DNA of 64,000 nt from Mucilaginibacter endophyticus. GTDB taxonomy: Bacteria > Bacteroidota > Bacteroidia > Sphingobacteriales > Sphingobacteriaceae. The notes below the pieces were generated by a model. That model was given only the letters and a program-made list of their open reading frames with translations. It had not been told where the DNA came from and ran no database searches. The DNA is taken from contig NZ_QPCG01000002.1 of NCBI RefSeq assembly GCF_003351025.1, positions 868,001-932,000 of the forward strand, written 5' to 3'. Positions 1 through 8,270 of the stretch are shown here, piece after piece. Each line of letters opens with the position of its first letter. Position 1 is the first letter of the stretch. A program made the translations under genes and the position numbers.

Positions 1-1087
1 CTTCCTCTGCCCTTTCTCCGTATAGTTGCTTCAATGTTTTAGTATAATTTTCAAGTGTTGGCGCGTCGCCGCGCATCATAAATTGAAATGGCACTTCGGC
101 CGAATTCCAGCCTACCAATAAAGGCACTTTGGCCTGCTCGCCAGCCATAAATATTTCGGGCAGCGATTTTGGCAGCAGGTAATTATCAATAGTGGCCGAC
201 ATTGGCGGAGTGCCGGGTTTAAAAGCATCATTTAACAATTGCTCGGCAGGTATAGCTCTCAAATCAGCCAGTGTATTGGCTTTTTCATTTGCGGCAAACT
301 TTACACCGTTCTGCTCGGCATCAGCCAACGGGATAGGGAAAAGTGTTGGTTTAATACCTGCGCCACTTTCACCAATAGCACCTGCAATCAGGTCTTTTGA
401 TAAGGGCGAAGCCATTTGCACCGATACAGAAATTGATCCTGCAGATTCGCCTGCTATGGTAACCCGTGCAGGATCGCCTCCAAAGGCCGCGATATTTTTT
501 TGTACCCAAAGTAAGGCCTGGTGTTGATCAAGGTATCCATAATTACCTGAAGAGTGATTTGGCGACTCTTTAGTTAATTCGGGATGCGAAAAGAAACCGA
601 ACACACCAAGCCGGTAATTTACAGTCAAAGCAACAATACCTTTTTTAGCCATGCTCTCGCCGTCATAGCGCGACTCTGATCCATCACCGGCCATTAAACC
701 ACCACCATAAAAATAAACCAGCACAGGCAGCTTTTCTTTAGATGATTTTGCAGGTGTCCATACGTTAAGATATAAACAATCTTCACTCATACCTGATGTC
801 CGGAAACCCATATCGCCAAAAATTGGCTTTTGCATAGGGTTATGGCCAAAATGGTCGGCTTTTAATATGCCTTCCCAGTTTTTGACAGGTTGAGGTTCTT
901 TCCAGCGTAAATCGCCAACAGGCGGCTGCGCAAATGGGATTCCTTTAAAACTTAACACGTTCGATGCTTCGCGGGTACCTTCAAGCGCCCCATTCTCAAC
1001 GGCTGTTTTGTTTGCAGATAACTGCGCCATCACCCTCACCGAGGCAACCTGCGCAAGTAACAGCATTACTAAAATTGATTTCTTCAT
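1..1087 (-). CDS. Carboxylesterase type B (partial, C-terminus beyond window edge)
   Basis: The minus strand reads open from an ATG at 1087 to the window edge, giving 362 residues without a stop. The start has a signal peptide ending near VRVMAQ, so the enzyme is probably exported. The nucleophile motif GESAGS places the catalytic Ser at about residue 215, and the oxyanion region YFYGGG and the early signature SEDCLYLNVW are typical of type B carboxylesterases (alpha/beta hydrolases of carboxylic esters). The family is normally about 500 residues, so roughly 140 C-terminal residues, including the His of the triad, lie outside. It is divergent from a NUDIX-type regulator, which may control it. 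The substrate cannot be told from sequence. Confidence 0.9.
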   Translation of the reverse strand, partial: MKKSILVMLLLAQVASVRVMAQLSANKTAVENGALEGTREASNVLSFKGIPFAQPPVGDLRWKEPQPVKNWEGILKADHFGHNPMQKPIFGDMGFRTSGMSEDCLYLNVWTPAKSSKEKLPVLVYFYGGGLMAGDGSESRYDGESMAKKGIVALTVNYRLGVFGFFSHPELTKESPNHSSGNYGYLDQHQALLWVQKNIAAFGGDPARVTIAGESAGSISVSVQMASPLSKDLIAGAIGESGAGIKPTLFPIPLADAEQNGVKFAANEKANTLADLRAIPAEQLLNDAFKPGTPPMSATIDNYLLPKSLPEIFMAGEQAKVPLLVGWNSAEVPFQFMMRGDAPTLENYTKTLKQLYGERAEE

Positions 1088-1123
1088 TATTGGTTATTTG
1101 GTTTGTAGCGTGCGGATAATAAC

Positions 1124-1149
1124 ACAATAAGAACAGTAATTCTTATTGT
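1124..1149. promoter_or_regulatory. Palindromic operator candidate between esterase and NUDIX regulator
   Basis: Two perfect 10-bp arms, ACAATAAGAA and TTCTTATTGT, are separated by 6 bp in the 146-bp divergent intergenic region. A further half-site, TACAAT at 1160-1165, forms a second inverted repeat with ATTGTA at 1145-1150. The neighbouring gene encodes a NUDIX-winged-helix protein, a class that often autoregulates from such palindromes. Binding is inferred. Confidence 0.5.
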
Positions 1150-1233
1150 AACATAATGATACAATAATAAATTATTTAATCTCACATTTCAAATTTTTTT
1201 GTTACTTGTGCAATCATTTTTTTCAGGACCTGC

Positions 1234-1983
1234 ATGAATAAAGAGTTTGAACAACAGGAAAGTAATATCAGCGGCGAAGGTTTTTTACCCGGGTTGGCTA
1301 TTGATACCGTTATATTCGGGTTTCATGATAACCAGTTAAAGGTATTGCTGCTGTCATACAAAAACTCTTCATTATATGCCCTGCCCGGCGGTTTTATTCA
1401 TGACAATGAGGATGTAAACCAGGCAGCGCGCAGGGTATTGGAAAGCCGCACGGCTTTAACTAATATTTACCTGGAACAATTTTATGTATTTGGCGATTAC
1501 AGCCGTTATGACCCTACCCCGCTTAAAGCCATTATGCATGCCAGGGGCTACACCGCGCCCGATAACCACTGGTTACTGAAACGTTTTGTATCAATCGGCT
1601 ATTACGCGCTGGTTGATTTTACTAAAGCGGTACCGTCTCCTGATGATATATCTGATAGTTGTGACTGGTATAGCCTTGATGATTTACCGGTTTTGATGCA
1701 GGACCACCGGCAAATTATTGAAAAAGCCCTGCAAACACTGCAAAACAACCTCGACCAGAAACTGATAGGCTTTAACCTGCTCACAGAGGAATTTACCATG
1801 GGCGATCTGCAATCACTTTATGAAACTATCCTCAATAAAAAACTACTCCGGGCGGCATTTCAGCGTAAAATGCTAAGCCTTGGTATTTTGGAGCGGATAG
1901 CCAAAAAGTGGACCGGAGGGGCTCATAAAGCCCCTTACCTGTACAGGTTTATATCAAACAATGTTACGGCAGATACCTTTTAA
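1234..1983 (+). CDS. NUDIX-domain transcriptional regulator (NrtR/AraR-like)
   Basis: A 249-residue protein with an N-terminal NUDIX fold (about residues 15-150) and a C-terminal winged-helix region (about 165-245). The NUDIX box is recognisable at residues 51-75 (GGFIHDNED then RRVLESR), but the catalytic REUxEE glutamates are mostly lost (RVLESR), so hydrolase activity is unlikely. That is usual for NrtR-type regulators, where the fold senses a ligand. In Bacteroidota, members regulate sugar-use genes. Divergent orientation to the esterase gene and the palindrome between them suggest a local regulator. The ligand is unknown. Confidence 0.8.
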   Translation: MNKEFEQQESNISGEGFLPGLAIDTVIFGFHDNQLKVLLLSYKNSSLYALPGGFIHDNEDVNQAARRVLESRTALTNIYLEQFYVFGDYSRYDPTPLKAIMHARGYTAPDNHWLLKRFVSIGYYALVDFTKAVPSPDDISDSCDWYSLDDLPVLMQDHRQIIEKALQTLQNNLDQKLIGFNLLTEEFTMGDLQSLYETILNKKLLRAAFQRKMLSLGILERIAKKWTGGAHKAPYLYRFISNNVTADTF

Positions 1984-2055
1984 TACTACAACTTCACTGA
2001 AGTTACATGTCGCAATTTACCCCTTAATATGTCTTAATAGCGCCCTCCTATATTA

Positions 2056-2072
2056 AGTTACAAGACGTAACT
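2056..2072. promoter_or_regulatory. Short inverted repeat upstream of the VOC gene
   Basis: AGTTAC and GTAACT flank a 5-bp spacer, 48 bp before the start of the VOC gene. A related AGTTACATGTCG string lies shortly after the end of the preceding gene. It could be an operator for a small regulator; there is no other support. Confidence 0.25.
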
Positions 2073-2119
2073 TTACTATACAAAATCACTCAATTATAAA
2101 ACAAAAACAATCAAGCAAC

Positions 2120-2557
2120 ATGTTAGTCGTAAATCCTTATTTAAACTTTAACGGTAATACCGAAGAGGCGTTTAACTTTTACAAATCAGTTTTTGGAGGA
2201 GAGTTTGCCGTGGTTATGCGTTTTAAAGACGGTCCCGAGGCATCAAAACTTGCCGAAAAAGATCAAGACAAGCTTATGCACATTGCACTGCCGCTTGGCC
2301 CGGGCAATATGCTTATGGGTACCGATGCCTTAGGTGTTGAAGAAGGCGGCATGGGTTTGGTAACCATGGGTACTAACTTCTCGCTTACCATCAGCTGCGA
2401 ATCAAAAGAAGAAGCAGACAGGTTTCATGCAGGTTTATCAGCCGGCCAGGAAGGCGGCGGCCCAATGCGCGAAGAATTCTGGGGCGACTACTTTGGTTGG
2501 GTTAAAGACAAGTTTGGTGTTAGCTGGATGATCTCATTCAATCCAAACCGTCCGTAA
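2120..2557 (+). CDS. VOC superfamily protein, PhnB-like
   Basis: 145 residues with the start VNPYLNFNGNTEEAFNFYKSVFGG, the usual beginning of PhnB-like/3-demethylubiquinone-methyltransferase-like VOC proteins, and the end WGDYFGWVKDKFGVSWMI. The family adopts the glyoxalase/bleomycin-resistance fold; most PhnB-like members have no proven reaction. Length is normal for the family and no signal peptide is seen, so it is cytoplasmic. A terminator hairpin follows, so it is likely monocistronic. Confidence 0.85.
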   Translation: MLVVNPYLNFNGNTEEAFNFYKSVFGGEFAVVMRFKDGPEASKLAEKDQDKLMHIALPLGPGNMLMGTDALGVEEGGMGLVTMGTNFSLTISCESKEEADRFHAGLSAGQEGGGPMREEFWGDYFGWVKDKFGVSWMISFNPNRP

Positions 2558-2567
2558 TAATTTAATA

Positions 2568-2604
2568 AATAAGGGGAATGGCATTGTTATCCCATTCCCT
2601 TATT
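2568..2604 (+). terminator. Hairpin terminator after the PhnB-like gene
   Basis: An inverted repeat with left arm AATAAGGGGAATGG and right arm CCATTCCCTTATT (one bulge), followed by a T-rich stretch. It lies 10 bp after the stop codon. Confidence 0.6.
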
Positions 2605-2647
2605 TACCTTTTCTGATCTCCATTAAAAGTACACAAAACTAAAACTT

Positions 2648-2869
2648 ATGATGGTAGAAGTTTTTAAAACCAATGTAAACAAACATCGCCAGGCCAGCAT
2701 GCTGTTGGATGCCATTCATAAAGCATTTGGAAACCATAAAGCCAATTTTGACCTGGATGATTGCGACAAGATATTGCGGGTGCAATGCGATAGCGGCACT
2801 TTATGCGTAAAATCGCTAATCAACTTTTTGAATGATTTAGGTTGCCGTGCCGAAGTTTTGACAGACTAA
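2648..2869 (+). CDS. Small ferredoxin-like-fold protein (HMA-like, no CxxC)
   Basis: A 73-residue protein whose layout (strand, helix, two strands around residues 37-52, helix, end strand) resembles the beta-alpha-beta-beta-alpha-beta fold of heavy-metal-associated domains. The metal-binding CxxC is absent; three cysteines are scattered in the middle. Two methionine codons are adjacent at the start; the first is used here. The function is unknown. It lies alone between two VOC genes, after a terminator. Confidence 0.65.
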   Translation: MMVEVFKTNVNKHRQASMLLDAIHKAFGNHKANFDLDDCDKILRVQCDSGTLCVKSLINFLNDLGCRAEVLTD

Positions 2870-2934
2870 TCTCCTGTTTCGGCAAACAAAACATTTAAAA
2901 GCAAGGTAGTATCATTAATATAAAACCAATTGTT

Positions 2935-3318
2935 ATGTTAGAAGAAAGCAAAGCATTCAGCGGATTTTCGGTAGATGATCCGGCAAAAGCAAAGGCGTTT
3001 TATGCCGGTGTGCTTGGTTTAAATGTAACTGAGGTTCCAGAAATGGAGGGCCTGCTTAACCTTAATATCAACGGTAGTACGCCGATACTGATATATACCA
3101 AACCCAACCACACCCCTGCTACTTTTACTATTTTGAATTTCCCGGTTCTTGATGTAGAAAAAACAGTTGATGAACTCAGTGCCCGCGGAGTTAAATTTGA
3201 AATTTACGATCAGGAAAATTTTAAGACAAACGAAAAAGGAGTATTTCTTAGCGGCGGCCCAAAAATAGCCTGGTTTAAAGACCCAGCCGGGAACTTCTTA
3301 TCAGTAATAGAAAAATAA
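2935..3318 (+). CDS. VOC family (glyoxalase/bleomycin resistance-like) protein
   Basis: 127 residues with two beta-alpha-beta-beta-beta halves typical of the vicinal-oxygen-chelate fold: [21 protein letters not shown] at the start and [15 protein letters not shown] at the end. The C-terminal DPAGN motif and the terminal Glu (a usual metal ligand position) are retained. It is probably a cytoplasmic dioxygenase- or lyase-type protein of unknown substrate. It is not closely similar to the PhnB-like neighbour 0.4 kb upstream. Confidence 0.85.
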   Translation: MLEESKAFSGFSVDDPAKAKAFYAGVLGLNVTEVPEMEGLLNLNINGSTPILIYTKPNHTPATFTILNFPVLDVEKTVDELSARGVKFEIYDQENFKTNEKGVFLSGGPKIAWFKDPAGNFLSVIEK

Positions 3319-3743
3319 CTTCTCATTTACCTGTAAACAGGTATAATTTAATCCCACTTTGGGGAATAACAGCTACCCGCCGTGGGAATAAATTCCTCGG
3401 TATTACTATTAACTTTCCGTTAATTTCTCATTTTTTTCACAACTATTCTTCACAAAACCCGTATAAAAGCCCATCAAGGCCATAATTACGATGGTTTTTT
3501 ATTTGAGGAATGTTTTTTGCCTATAATTACAATGTAAAACAAATGGCAAAAATTGCTGAGCTGTTTATTTTTATACTTAGCTATCATTTAAAACAGCTTA
3601 CAATTTCGTTTCTTTAACATTAATAATATTTATTAATTTATATTTTTTAATATTATCTAATTTTTACGATAAAAAAATAAACACGGCACATCAACAATAA
3701 ATTAACTGCTTACTATTATAAATTAAACCCCAATTAATTAAGC
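3319..3743. other. 425-bp AT-rich intergenic region upstream of the EPS island
   Basis: No coding potential was found. The region separates the VOC gene from the first EPS gene and should carry the main EPS promoter. An 8-bp inverted repeat (AGCTGTTT at 3559-3566 and AAACAGCT at 3591-3598) could be an operator. The last 140 bp are almost pure A/T. No clear TAnnTTTG box was found. Confidence 0.5.
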
Positions 3744-4130
3744 ATGAAAAGAACGCTACTTATAGTGGATGATGATTTGAGTATATTAAAATTGCTTAAC
3801 TTCATTCTTTCAAAAGAATATGATATTGTAGTTAAAAATAATGGTATCGAAGCTTTTAGCTGGCTTGAAGACGGCAACATGCCCGAATTGATTATATCAG
3901 ATCTTCAGATGCCTTATTTTGACGGGCAATCATTCGTAAAAAATGTTAAGATCAGTGGCTTTTATCGCGATATCCCGGTAATACTGCTTTCTGCAGCCCA
4001 CGATCTTGATGCACAGGTAAGCGCCATGCCTTTTAAGGTTGATGCTTTCATACACAAACCATTTAACCCAACCGCATTAAAAACAGCCATTAACCAAGTT
4101 TTACAAGTTTATGAATCATCAAACATCTGA
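3744..4130 (+). CDS. Stand-alone response regulator receiver protein
   Basis: 128 residues forming one CheY-type receiver domain: acidic pair at residues 10-11, phospho-acceptor Asp53 in LIISDLQMP, Ser83 and Lys105 in FIHKPF. There is no output domain. It is the first gene of the EPS island and its 3' end overlaps the sugar-transferase gene by 20 nt, so the two are translationally linked. The next protein starts with a degenerate receiver-like domain, so this protein may signal to it, possibly by direct contact (inference). The cognate kinase is not in the window. Confidence 0.88.
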   Translation: MKRTLLIVDDDLSILKLLNFILSKEYDIVVKNNGIEAFSWLEDGNMPELIISDLQMPYFDGQSFVKNVKISGFYRDIPVILLSAAHDLDAQVSAMPFKVDAFIHKPFNPTALKTAINQVLQVYESSNI

Positions 4131-5199
4131 TTGGAACGAAAGTTCAGGTTCTAACATCAGGATAGCATACGCCGGTAGCGAGTTCAAAGAGAAAATCTCT
4201 AATGGCTTAAATGAGGGCTTCAAAATCGCGTATAACAATAGTATTGATCAGCTTAATGATTATTTAGGCGAGCAATCTATTTTATCTGTTCCGGATATTT
4301 TGTTGGTTGAGGTTGATGCCGAAGGTAAGTGGATTAAACTTGTTGAAGAGGTTAAGAAAAGTTTCCTTTTAAATGGTTTGATCATTGTATTGCTTGCAAC
4401 AAAAAATGATAAAGCCCTGAAGCAACAAGCTATTAAATTAAAAGTGCATGACTTTTACGGTGAGCCATTTGCAATCAGCGATCTGCGTGAAAGACTTAAC
4501 TTTTTGGTGCGCTTTAAACTGATAAAACCCAAATTGGTTGAGCTATCAAAAGTAGTTGACACTACATATAAAATGCCGGCCGGCAAACGCCTTATCGATC
4601 TGGTAATTTCAGGCGGAATGATGCTGGTATTGTCTCCGGTTATGCTGATTGTGGCTATCCTGATCAAACTGGATTCAAAAGGCCCGGTATTTTACAAAAG
4701 CAAACGTGTAGGTACAGGTTATAAAGTATTTGATTTTTATAAATTCAGGTCGATGCGTACTGATGCCGATCAGTTGCTTGCTAAATTATCGGCAGAAAAC
4801 AACCAATATGCATCTGAAGCCGGTGATAATAAAGTGGCTTTCGTAAAAATCAAAAATGATCCGCGTATTACTAAATTGGGAAATTTCCTGCGCAACTCAA
4901 GTCTTGACGAATTGCCTCAATTATTTAATATTTTACGCGGCGATATGTCTGTAGTAGGCAACAGACCGCTGCCATTGTATGAGGCTGAGATGCTTACGTC
5001 AAACGAATGGTCGATGCGTTTCCTGGGCCCTGCCGGTTTAACAGGCTTATGGCAAATCAGTAAACGAGGTAAAGAAGACATGTCTGAACGCGAAAGGAAA
5101 AAATTAGACAACTTTTATGCTCAGAAATATTCAATTTGGTTAGATTTAAAAATTATTGTGGGTACAGTTCCCGCACTATTCCAAAAAGAAAAAGTATAA
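4111..5199 (+). CDS. Receiver-like domain fused to undecaprenyl-phosphate sugar-1-phosphate transferase
   Basis: 362 residues. The C-terminal part (about 155-362) is a bacterial sugar transferase of the WcaJ/PglC type: KRLIDL before one membrane segment (about 160-182), then KFRSMR, SLDELPQLFNILRGDMSVVG and WSMRFLGPAGLTGLWQ. It starts lipid-linked repeat-unit synthesis by moving a sugar-1-phosphate onto undecaprenyl phosphate. The N-terminal part (about 15-140) looks like a receiver domain without the usual phospho-Asp surroundings (LLVEVDAEG at that position). Most WcaJ relatives carry extra membrane helices or a CoA-binding domain here, so this fusion points to regulation of the first EPS step. 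The start overlaps the previous receiver gene by 20 nt. Confidence 0.9.
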   Translation: MNHQTSDWNESSGSNIRIAYAGSEFKEKISNGLNEGFKIAYNNSIDQLNDYLGEQSILSVPDILLVEVDAEGKWIKLVEEVKKSFLLNGLIIVLLATKNDKALKQQAIKLKVHDFYGEPFAISDLRERLNFLVRFKLIKPKLVELSKVVDTTYKMPAGKRLIDLVISGGMMLVLSPVMLIVAILIKLDSKGPVFYKSKRVGTGYKVFDFYKFRSMRTDADQLLAKLSAENNQYASEAGDNKVAFVKIKNDPRITKLGNFLRNSSLDELPQLFNILRGDMSVVGNRPLPLYEAEMLTSNEWSMRFLGPAGLTGLWQISKRGKEDMSERERKKLDNFYAQKYSIWLDLKIIVGTVPALFQKEKV

Positions 5200-5203
5200 C
5201 TCT

Positions 5204-5887
5204 ATGCCTGTGAAACTAAAGCTCACGTATCTTTCTATAATCGTTCTTTTTTTTACCAGCCGTGTACAAGCGCAGCAAAGTTCATTTATAAACGACGTTA
5301 ACTATCCGTTCCTTGAAAAACTGATAGCCACCGCCAAAAAGAACTATCCTGAAGTTAAAGCAAGGCAAAGCCAGGTGAATGCCGCTAAAGGCCTTTACAA
5401 TTCAACGGTATTTTCATGGCTTGAAGGTGTAACGGCATCTTACATTTATAGCCCGCAAAACTCAATCAATCTTTCGCAGCCCACAATATTTAAAGGCTAC
5501 CAGATAGCCATATCATTAAATATAGGCCAAATGTTTTCAAGACCTGGAGCTATCCGTCAGGCAAAAGAAACTTACAAAGTAGCTGAATACCAGCAGGCAG
5601 CATATTTATTAACTCTTGAGGCACAGGTTAAACGTTTTTACTTCGCTTATCTTGAAGCGCAGGCCGAACTAAGGTTACGGGCCAATGCAGTAATAGATGC
5701 CGAAAGTGCGGTTAAGCAATTAAAATATGCATTCCAAAAAGGTGAAACAACTTTTCAGATTTATAACGAACAACTTAACAGTTTATACAACCAAAACTCC
5801 TTTAAAGTACAAGCTGAATTAGCGACATTTACAGCCAAGACCAATCTTGAAGAATTATTGGGTACTAAATTAGAAGACGTTAAGTAA
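5204..5887 (+). CDS. Half-length TolC-family (outer-membrane efflux-like) protein
   Basis: The ATG at 5204 is chosen over an upstream in-frame ATG at 5156 inside the preceding gene, because it gives a clean signal peptide ending FFTSRVQAQQ. The 227-residue product has long amphipathic helices (LLTLEAQVKRFYFAYLEAQAELRLR) typical of TolC/OEP proteins. Ordinary TolC proteins have two such repeats and about 450 residues; here there is one. It lies 4 nt after the sugar-transferase stop and 3 nt before the Wzc-like gene, so it probably belongs to the envelope-spanning EPS export apparatus. No Wza/SLBB exporter is encoded in the island. Confidence 0.75.
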   Translation: MPVKLKLTYLSIIVLFFTSRVQAQQSSFINDVNYPFLEKLIATAKKNYPEVKARQSQVNAAKGLYNSTVFSWLEGVTASYIYSPQNSINLSQPTIFKGYQIAISLNIGQMFSRPGAIRQAKETYKVAEYQQAAYLLTLEAQVKRFYFAYLEAQAELRLRANAVIDAESAVKQLKYAFQKGETTFQIYNEQLNSLYNQNSFKVQAELATFTAKTNLEELLGTKLEDVK

Positions 5888-5890
5888 ACG

Positions 5891-8056
5891 ATGGAGATAG
5901 GCAACTTTTTCACTCTACTAAAGAAATACAGGACTACGCTGATAATTATACCGCTTGTAGCGGTTATAGCATCGTTTTTTCTCGTAAAAAATCTACCAGA
6001 TAGTTATCAGTCGCACGCTGAAATTGCTACCGGTATCATTGATGCTTCCAGGCACCTTCTTGATAAGGACGCTACTGCCAATGTACAAGAACAGCAAGTT
6101 TACCGCGAATTCAGCAACCTTATTGCTATCATGAAGCTAAAGAAACTTGTTGATCAGGTTTCTTATTCGCTTATGATCCATGACTTGACTGATTCTTACC
6201 CTTTTCGTAAACCAAGTAAGGAATTATTGGAACTGCACTCGTATGAAAAGGATAATGTATTAGCAATTTTAAAAAAGAAATTTGCTACCCTCGAGCCATT
6301 GTCCGTTTACGATAAAACCGAAAACTCCGTTATAGGATTGCTTAGGTCGATGAAATATGATGAGCGTAACATCATGAAAGATCTGGTGATTATGCGTAAC
6401 GAAGACAGTGATTTTATATCTGTGAGCTTTGATTCGGAAAACCCTCAACTTTCTGCTTTCATCGTAAATACATTGTGTAAACAGTTTATAGATTATTACA
6501 CTCAGAGTGTAAAACAAAACGAATCAAACGCGGTAACATTTTTATCTAACCTGCTTGATGCTAAACGTAAAGCACTTAGTGATCAAACCGGCAAATTGCA
6601 GCAATATAAAATTGAAAACGGTGTACTGAACCTCGATGAGCAGTCGAAAGCTATTTTTGGTCAGATTATGGTTTACAACGATAAAAAGTTGCAGGCCGAC
6701 AAAGACATGATAGCGAACCAGGGAGCTATTGATGCTATCAACCAAAAATTTACGCCCGATGAGAGGAAATATGTTGAAGCCGTAACCAACAAATACAACC
6801 AGGCTATTATTTCTACCCAGGAGCAGCTACATACACTTGAAGATCAGTATGTACGGAGCGGCTTTAATAACAGGTACAAAGAATCAATTGATTCTTTACA
6901 GCAACAACTGGCAAACCAGATCAATTTAACATCTGATAAATACATCACCAATCCGCTTATAGCTAAAGACGATCAGATTAAACAAAAACTTACACTTGAA
7001 GTTTCCCGGGATTTAGCCAAGTACAGCGTCAAATCAATAGAAAATGAATTAGCAAATCTAAACGCTAAGTTTTCACGACTGGTTCCGTTTGATGCCAAAG
7101 TAAAAACCTATGATTTTGATATTGACATTGCAGGTAAAGAATATCTTGATGTATTAAACAAATACAATGAAACTAACCTGCGTTCAAGCTTTTCAATAAA
7201 ACTTATCCAGGTTGAAATGGCCCAACCCGATGTAGCCCAGCCATCTAAAAAAATGCTGCTTATTATTCTGAGTGGTATAGGCAGTTTATTTGCATGCGTT
7301 TTTTGGCTGTTTGTGTTATTTTATATTGACGATACTATTAAAAGCCCTACCGAACTGGTTAACAAAACCCAGTTACCGCTATTGGGTTATTTAAATAAGA
7401 TAAGCGGCGAAAACCTGGATTTGCGTAAGCTTTGGGACGTTGAACATCGTGATAAGATGAAAACTTTTAAAGAGTTGTTACGCTCTATAAGGTTTGAAAT
7501 TGACCAGGAGTTAAGAGGCGAAAAAGTGTTAGCCATAACAAGTATTGAACCTTCTGAGGGTAAAACCCTGCTTGCTATAAGTTTGGCTTACTCTTATTCA
7601 ATGATTAACAAAAGGGTATTGTTAATTGACGGTAATTTCAATAACGCAACTATAAGCAACACAGCTCAGCCCCAGATTTACCTGGAAGATTATTTTAAAA
7701 ATAATCCAAACGCGCAGCAAGAAATAAGCAGTGCAAGCACTACTGTTTTAGGTAATCGCGGTGGCGATGTAACCCTGCTTGAAATTGGCAGCGAAGCGTT
7801 TGTAAAAAACAGATTTGACGACTTACGCTCTAAATACGATGTTGTGATTATTGATACCGCTCCACTTACGGCGCTTAATAAATCAAAAGAGTGGTTGTTA
7901 TTTGCTAATAAAACCATAGCGGTATTTGAGGCTAATAAAAAGATCACTAATCCTCAAAAGCAATACATAACCTATTTGAAAGGGCTCGAAAACAAGTTTG
8001 CGGGTTGGGTACTCAATAAAACTGAATACAATCAGAAAAAAGAGAAGAATTCTTAA
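5891..8056 (+). CDS. Wzz/Wzc-like polysaccharide co-polymerase with CpsD-type ATPase domain
   Basis: 721 residues: N-terminal Wzz domain with a membrane segment near residues 18-36, a long periplasmic coiled-coil region, a second membrane segment near 455-478, then a CpsD/CapB-like ATPase (about 520-715). Walker A is EPSEGKT (Lys about 558), Walker A' is VLLIDGNF, and Walker B is VVIIDTAP (Asp about 655). Canonical BY-kinases have GEGKS/T, DADLRRP and a C-terminal Tyr cluster; here the Arg-Pro is gone and the tail has a single Tyr, so kinase output may be reduced or lost. The family controls chain length and export of EPS. Confidence 0.9.
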   Translation: MEIGNFFTLLKKYRTTLIIIPLVAVIASFFLVKNLPDSYQSHAEIATGIIDASRHLLDKDATANVQEQQVYREFSNLIAIMKLKKLVDQVSYSLMIHDLTDSYPFRKPSKELLELHSYEKDNVLAILKKKFATLEPLSVYDKTENSVIGLLRSMKYDERNIMKDLVIMRNEDSDFISVSFDSENPQLSAFIVNTLCKQFIDYYTQSVKQNESNAVTFLSNLLDAKRKALSDQTGKLQQYKIENGVLNLDEQSKAIFGQIMVYNDKKLQADKDMIANQGAIDAINQKFTPDERKYVEAVTNKYNQAIISTQEQLHTLEDQYVRSGFNNRYKESIDSLQQQLANQINLTSDKYITNPLIAKDDQIKQKLTLEVSRDLAKYSVKSIENELANLNAKFSRLVPFDAKVKTYDFDIDIAGKEYLDVLNKYNETNLRSSFSIKLIQVEMAQPDVAQPSKKMLLIILSGIGSLFACVFWLFVLFYIDDTIKSPTELVNKTQLPLLGYLNKISGENLDLRKLWDVEHRDKMKTFKELLRSIRFEIDQELRGEKVLAITSIEPSEGKTLLAISLAYSYSMINKRVLLIDGNFNNATISNTAQPQIYLEDYFKNNPNAQQEISSASTTVLGNRGGDVTLLEIGSEAFVKNRFDDLRSKYDVVIIDTAPLTALNKSKEWLLFANKTIAVFEANKKITNPQKQYITYLKGLENKFAGWVLNKTEYNQKKEKNS

Positions 8057-8103
8057 TTGGTTGCTTGCTACAAGGCATCGTTTAACTATTAATACTACTT
8101 AAA

Positions 8104-8241
8104 ATGAGAATAGACCCTCCTAAACGAGAAAAGGATCCATTTGAAGATTTAAGTCCGCTTCAAAAAAAAACACGCAAAGCGGCTATAGTATTTGCATTTA
8201 TTGGTGTGTTTGTATGGGCTGTAAAAATCCTGTTCCTGTAA
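8104..8241 (+). CDS. 45-residue single-pass membrane protein
   Basis: A short ORF between the Wzc-like and Wzy-like genes, same strand. The charged N-terminal half (RIDPPKREKDPFEDLSP) is followed by a hydrophobic segment (AAIVFAFIGVFVWAVKILFL) reaching the C-terminus, so a small inner-membrane protein with a cytoplasmic basic head is likely. Gene position suggests an accessory of the EPS machinery. Function is unknown. Confidence 0.55.
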   Translation: MRIDPPKREKDPFEDLSPLQKKTRKAAIVFAFIGVFVWAVKILFL

Positions 8242-8270
8242 TTTTTTAAAAAGCATTTCTATTCTACTGC

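Noticed and set aside
192..527. Plus-strand open frame of 111 codons
   Set aside because: It is the antisense frame of the carboxylesterase, which has signal peptide and GESAGS motif on the minus strand.
5156..5203. Upstream start for the TolC-like gene
   Set aside because: It lies inside the sugar-transferase gene and would put 16 charged residues before a clean signal peptide.
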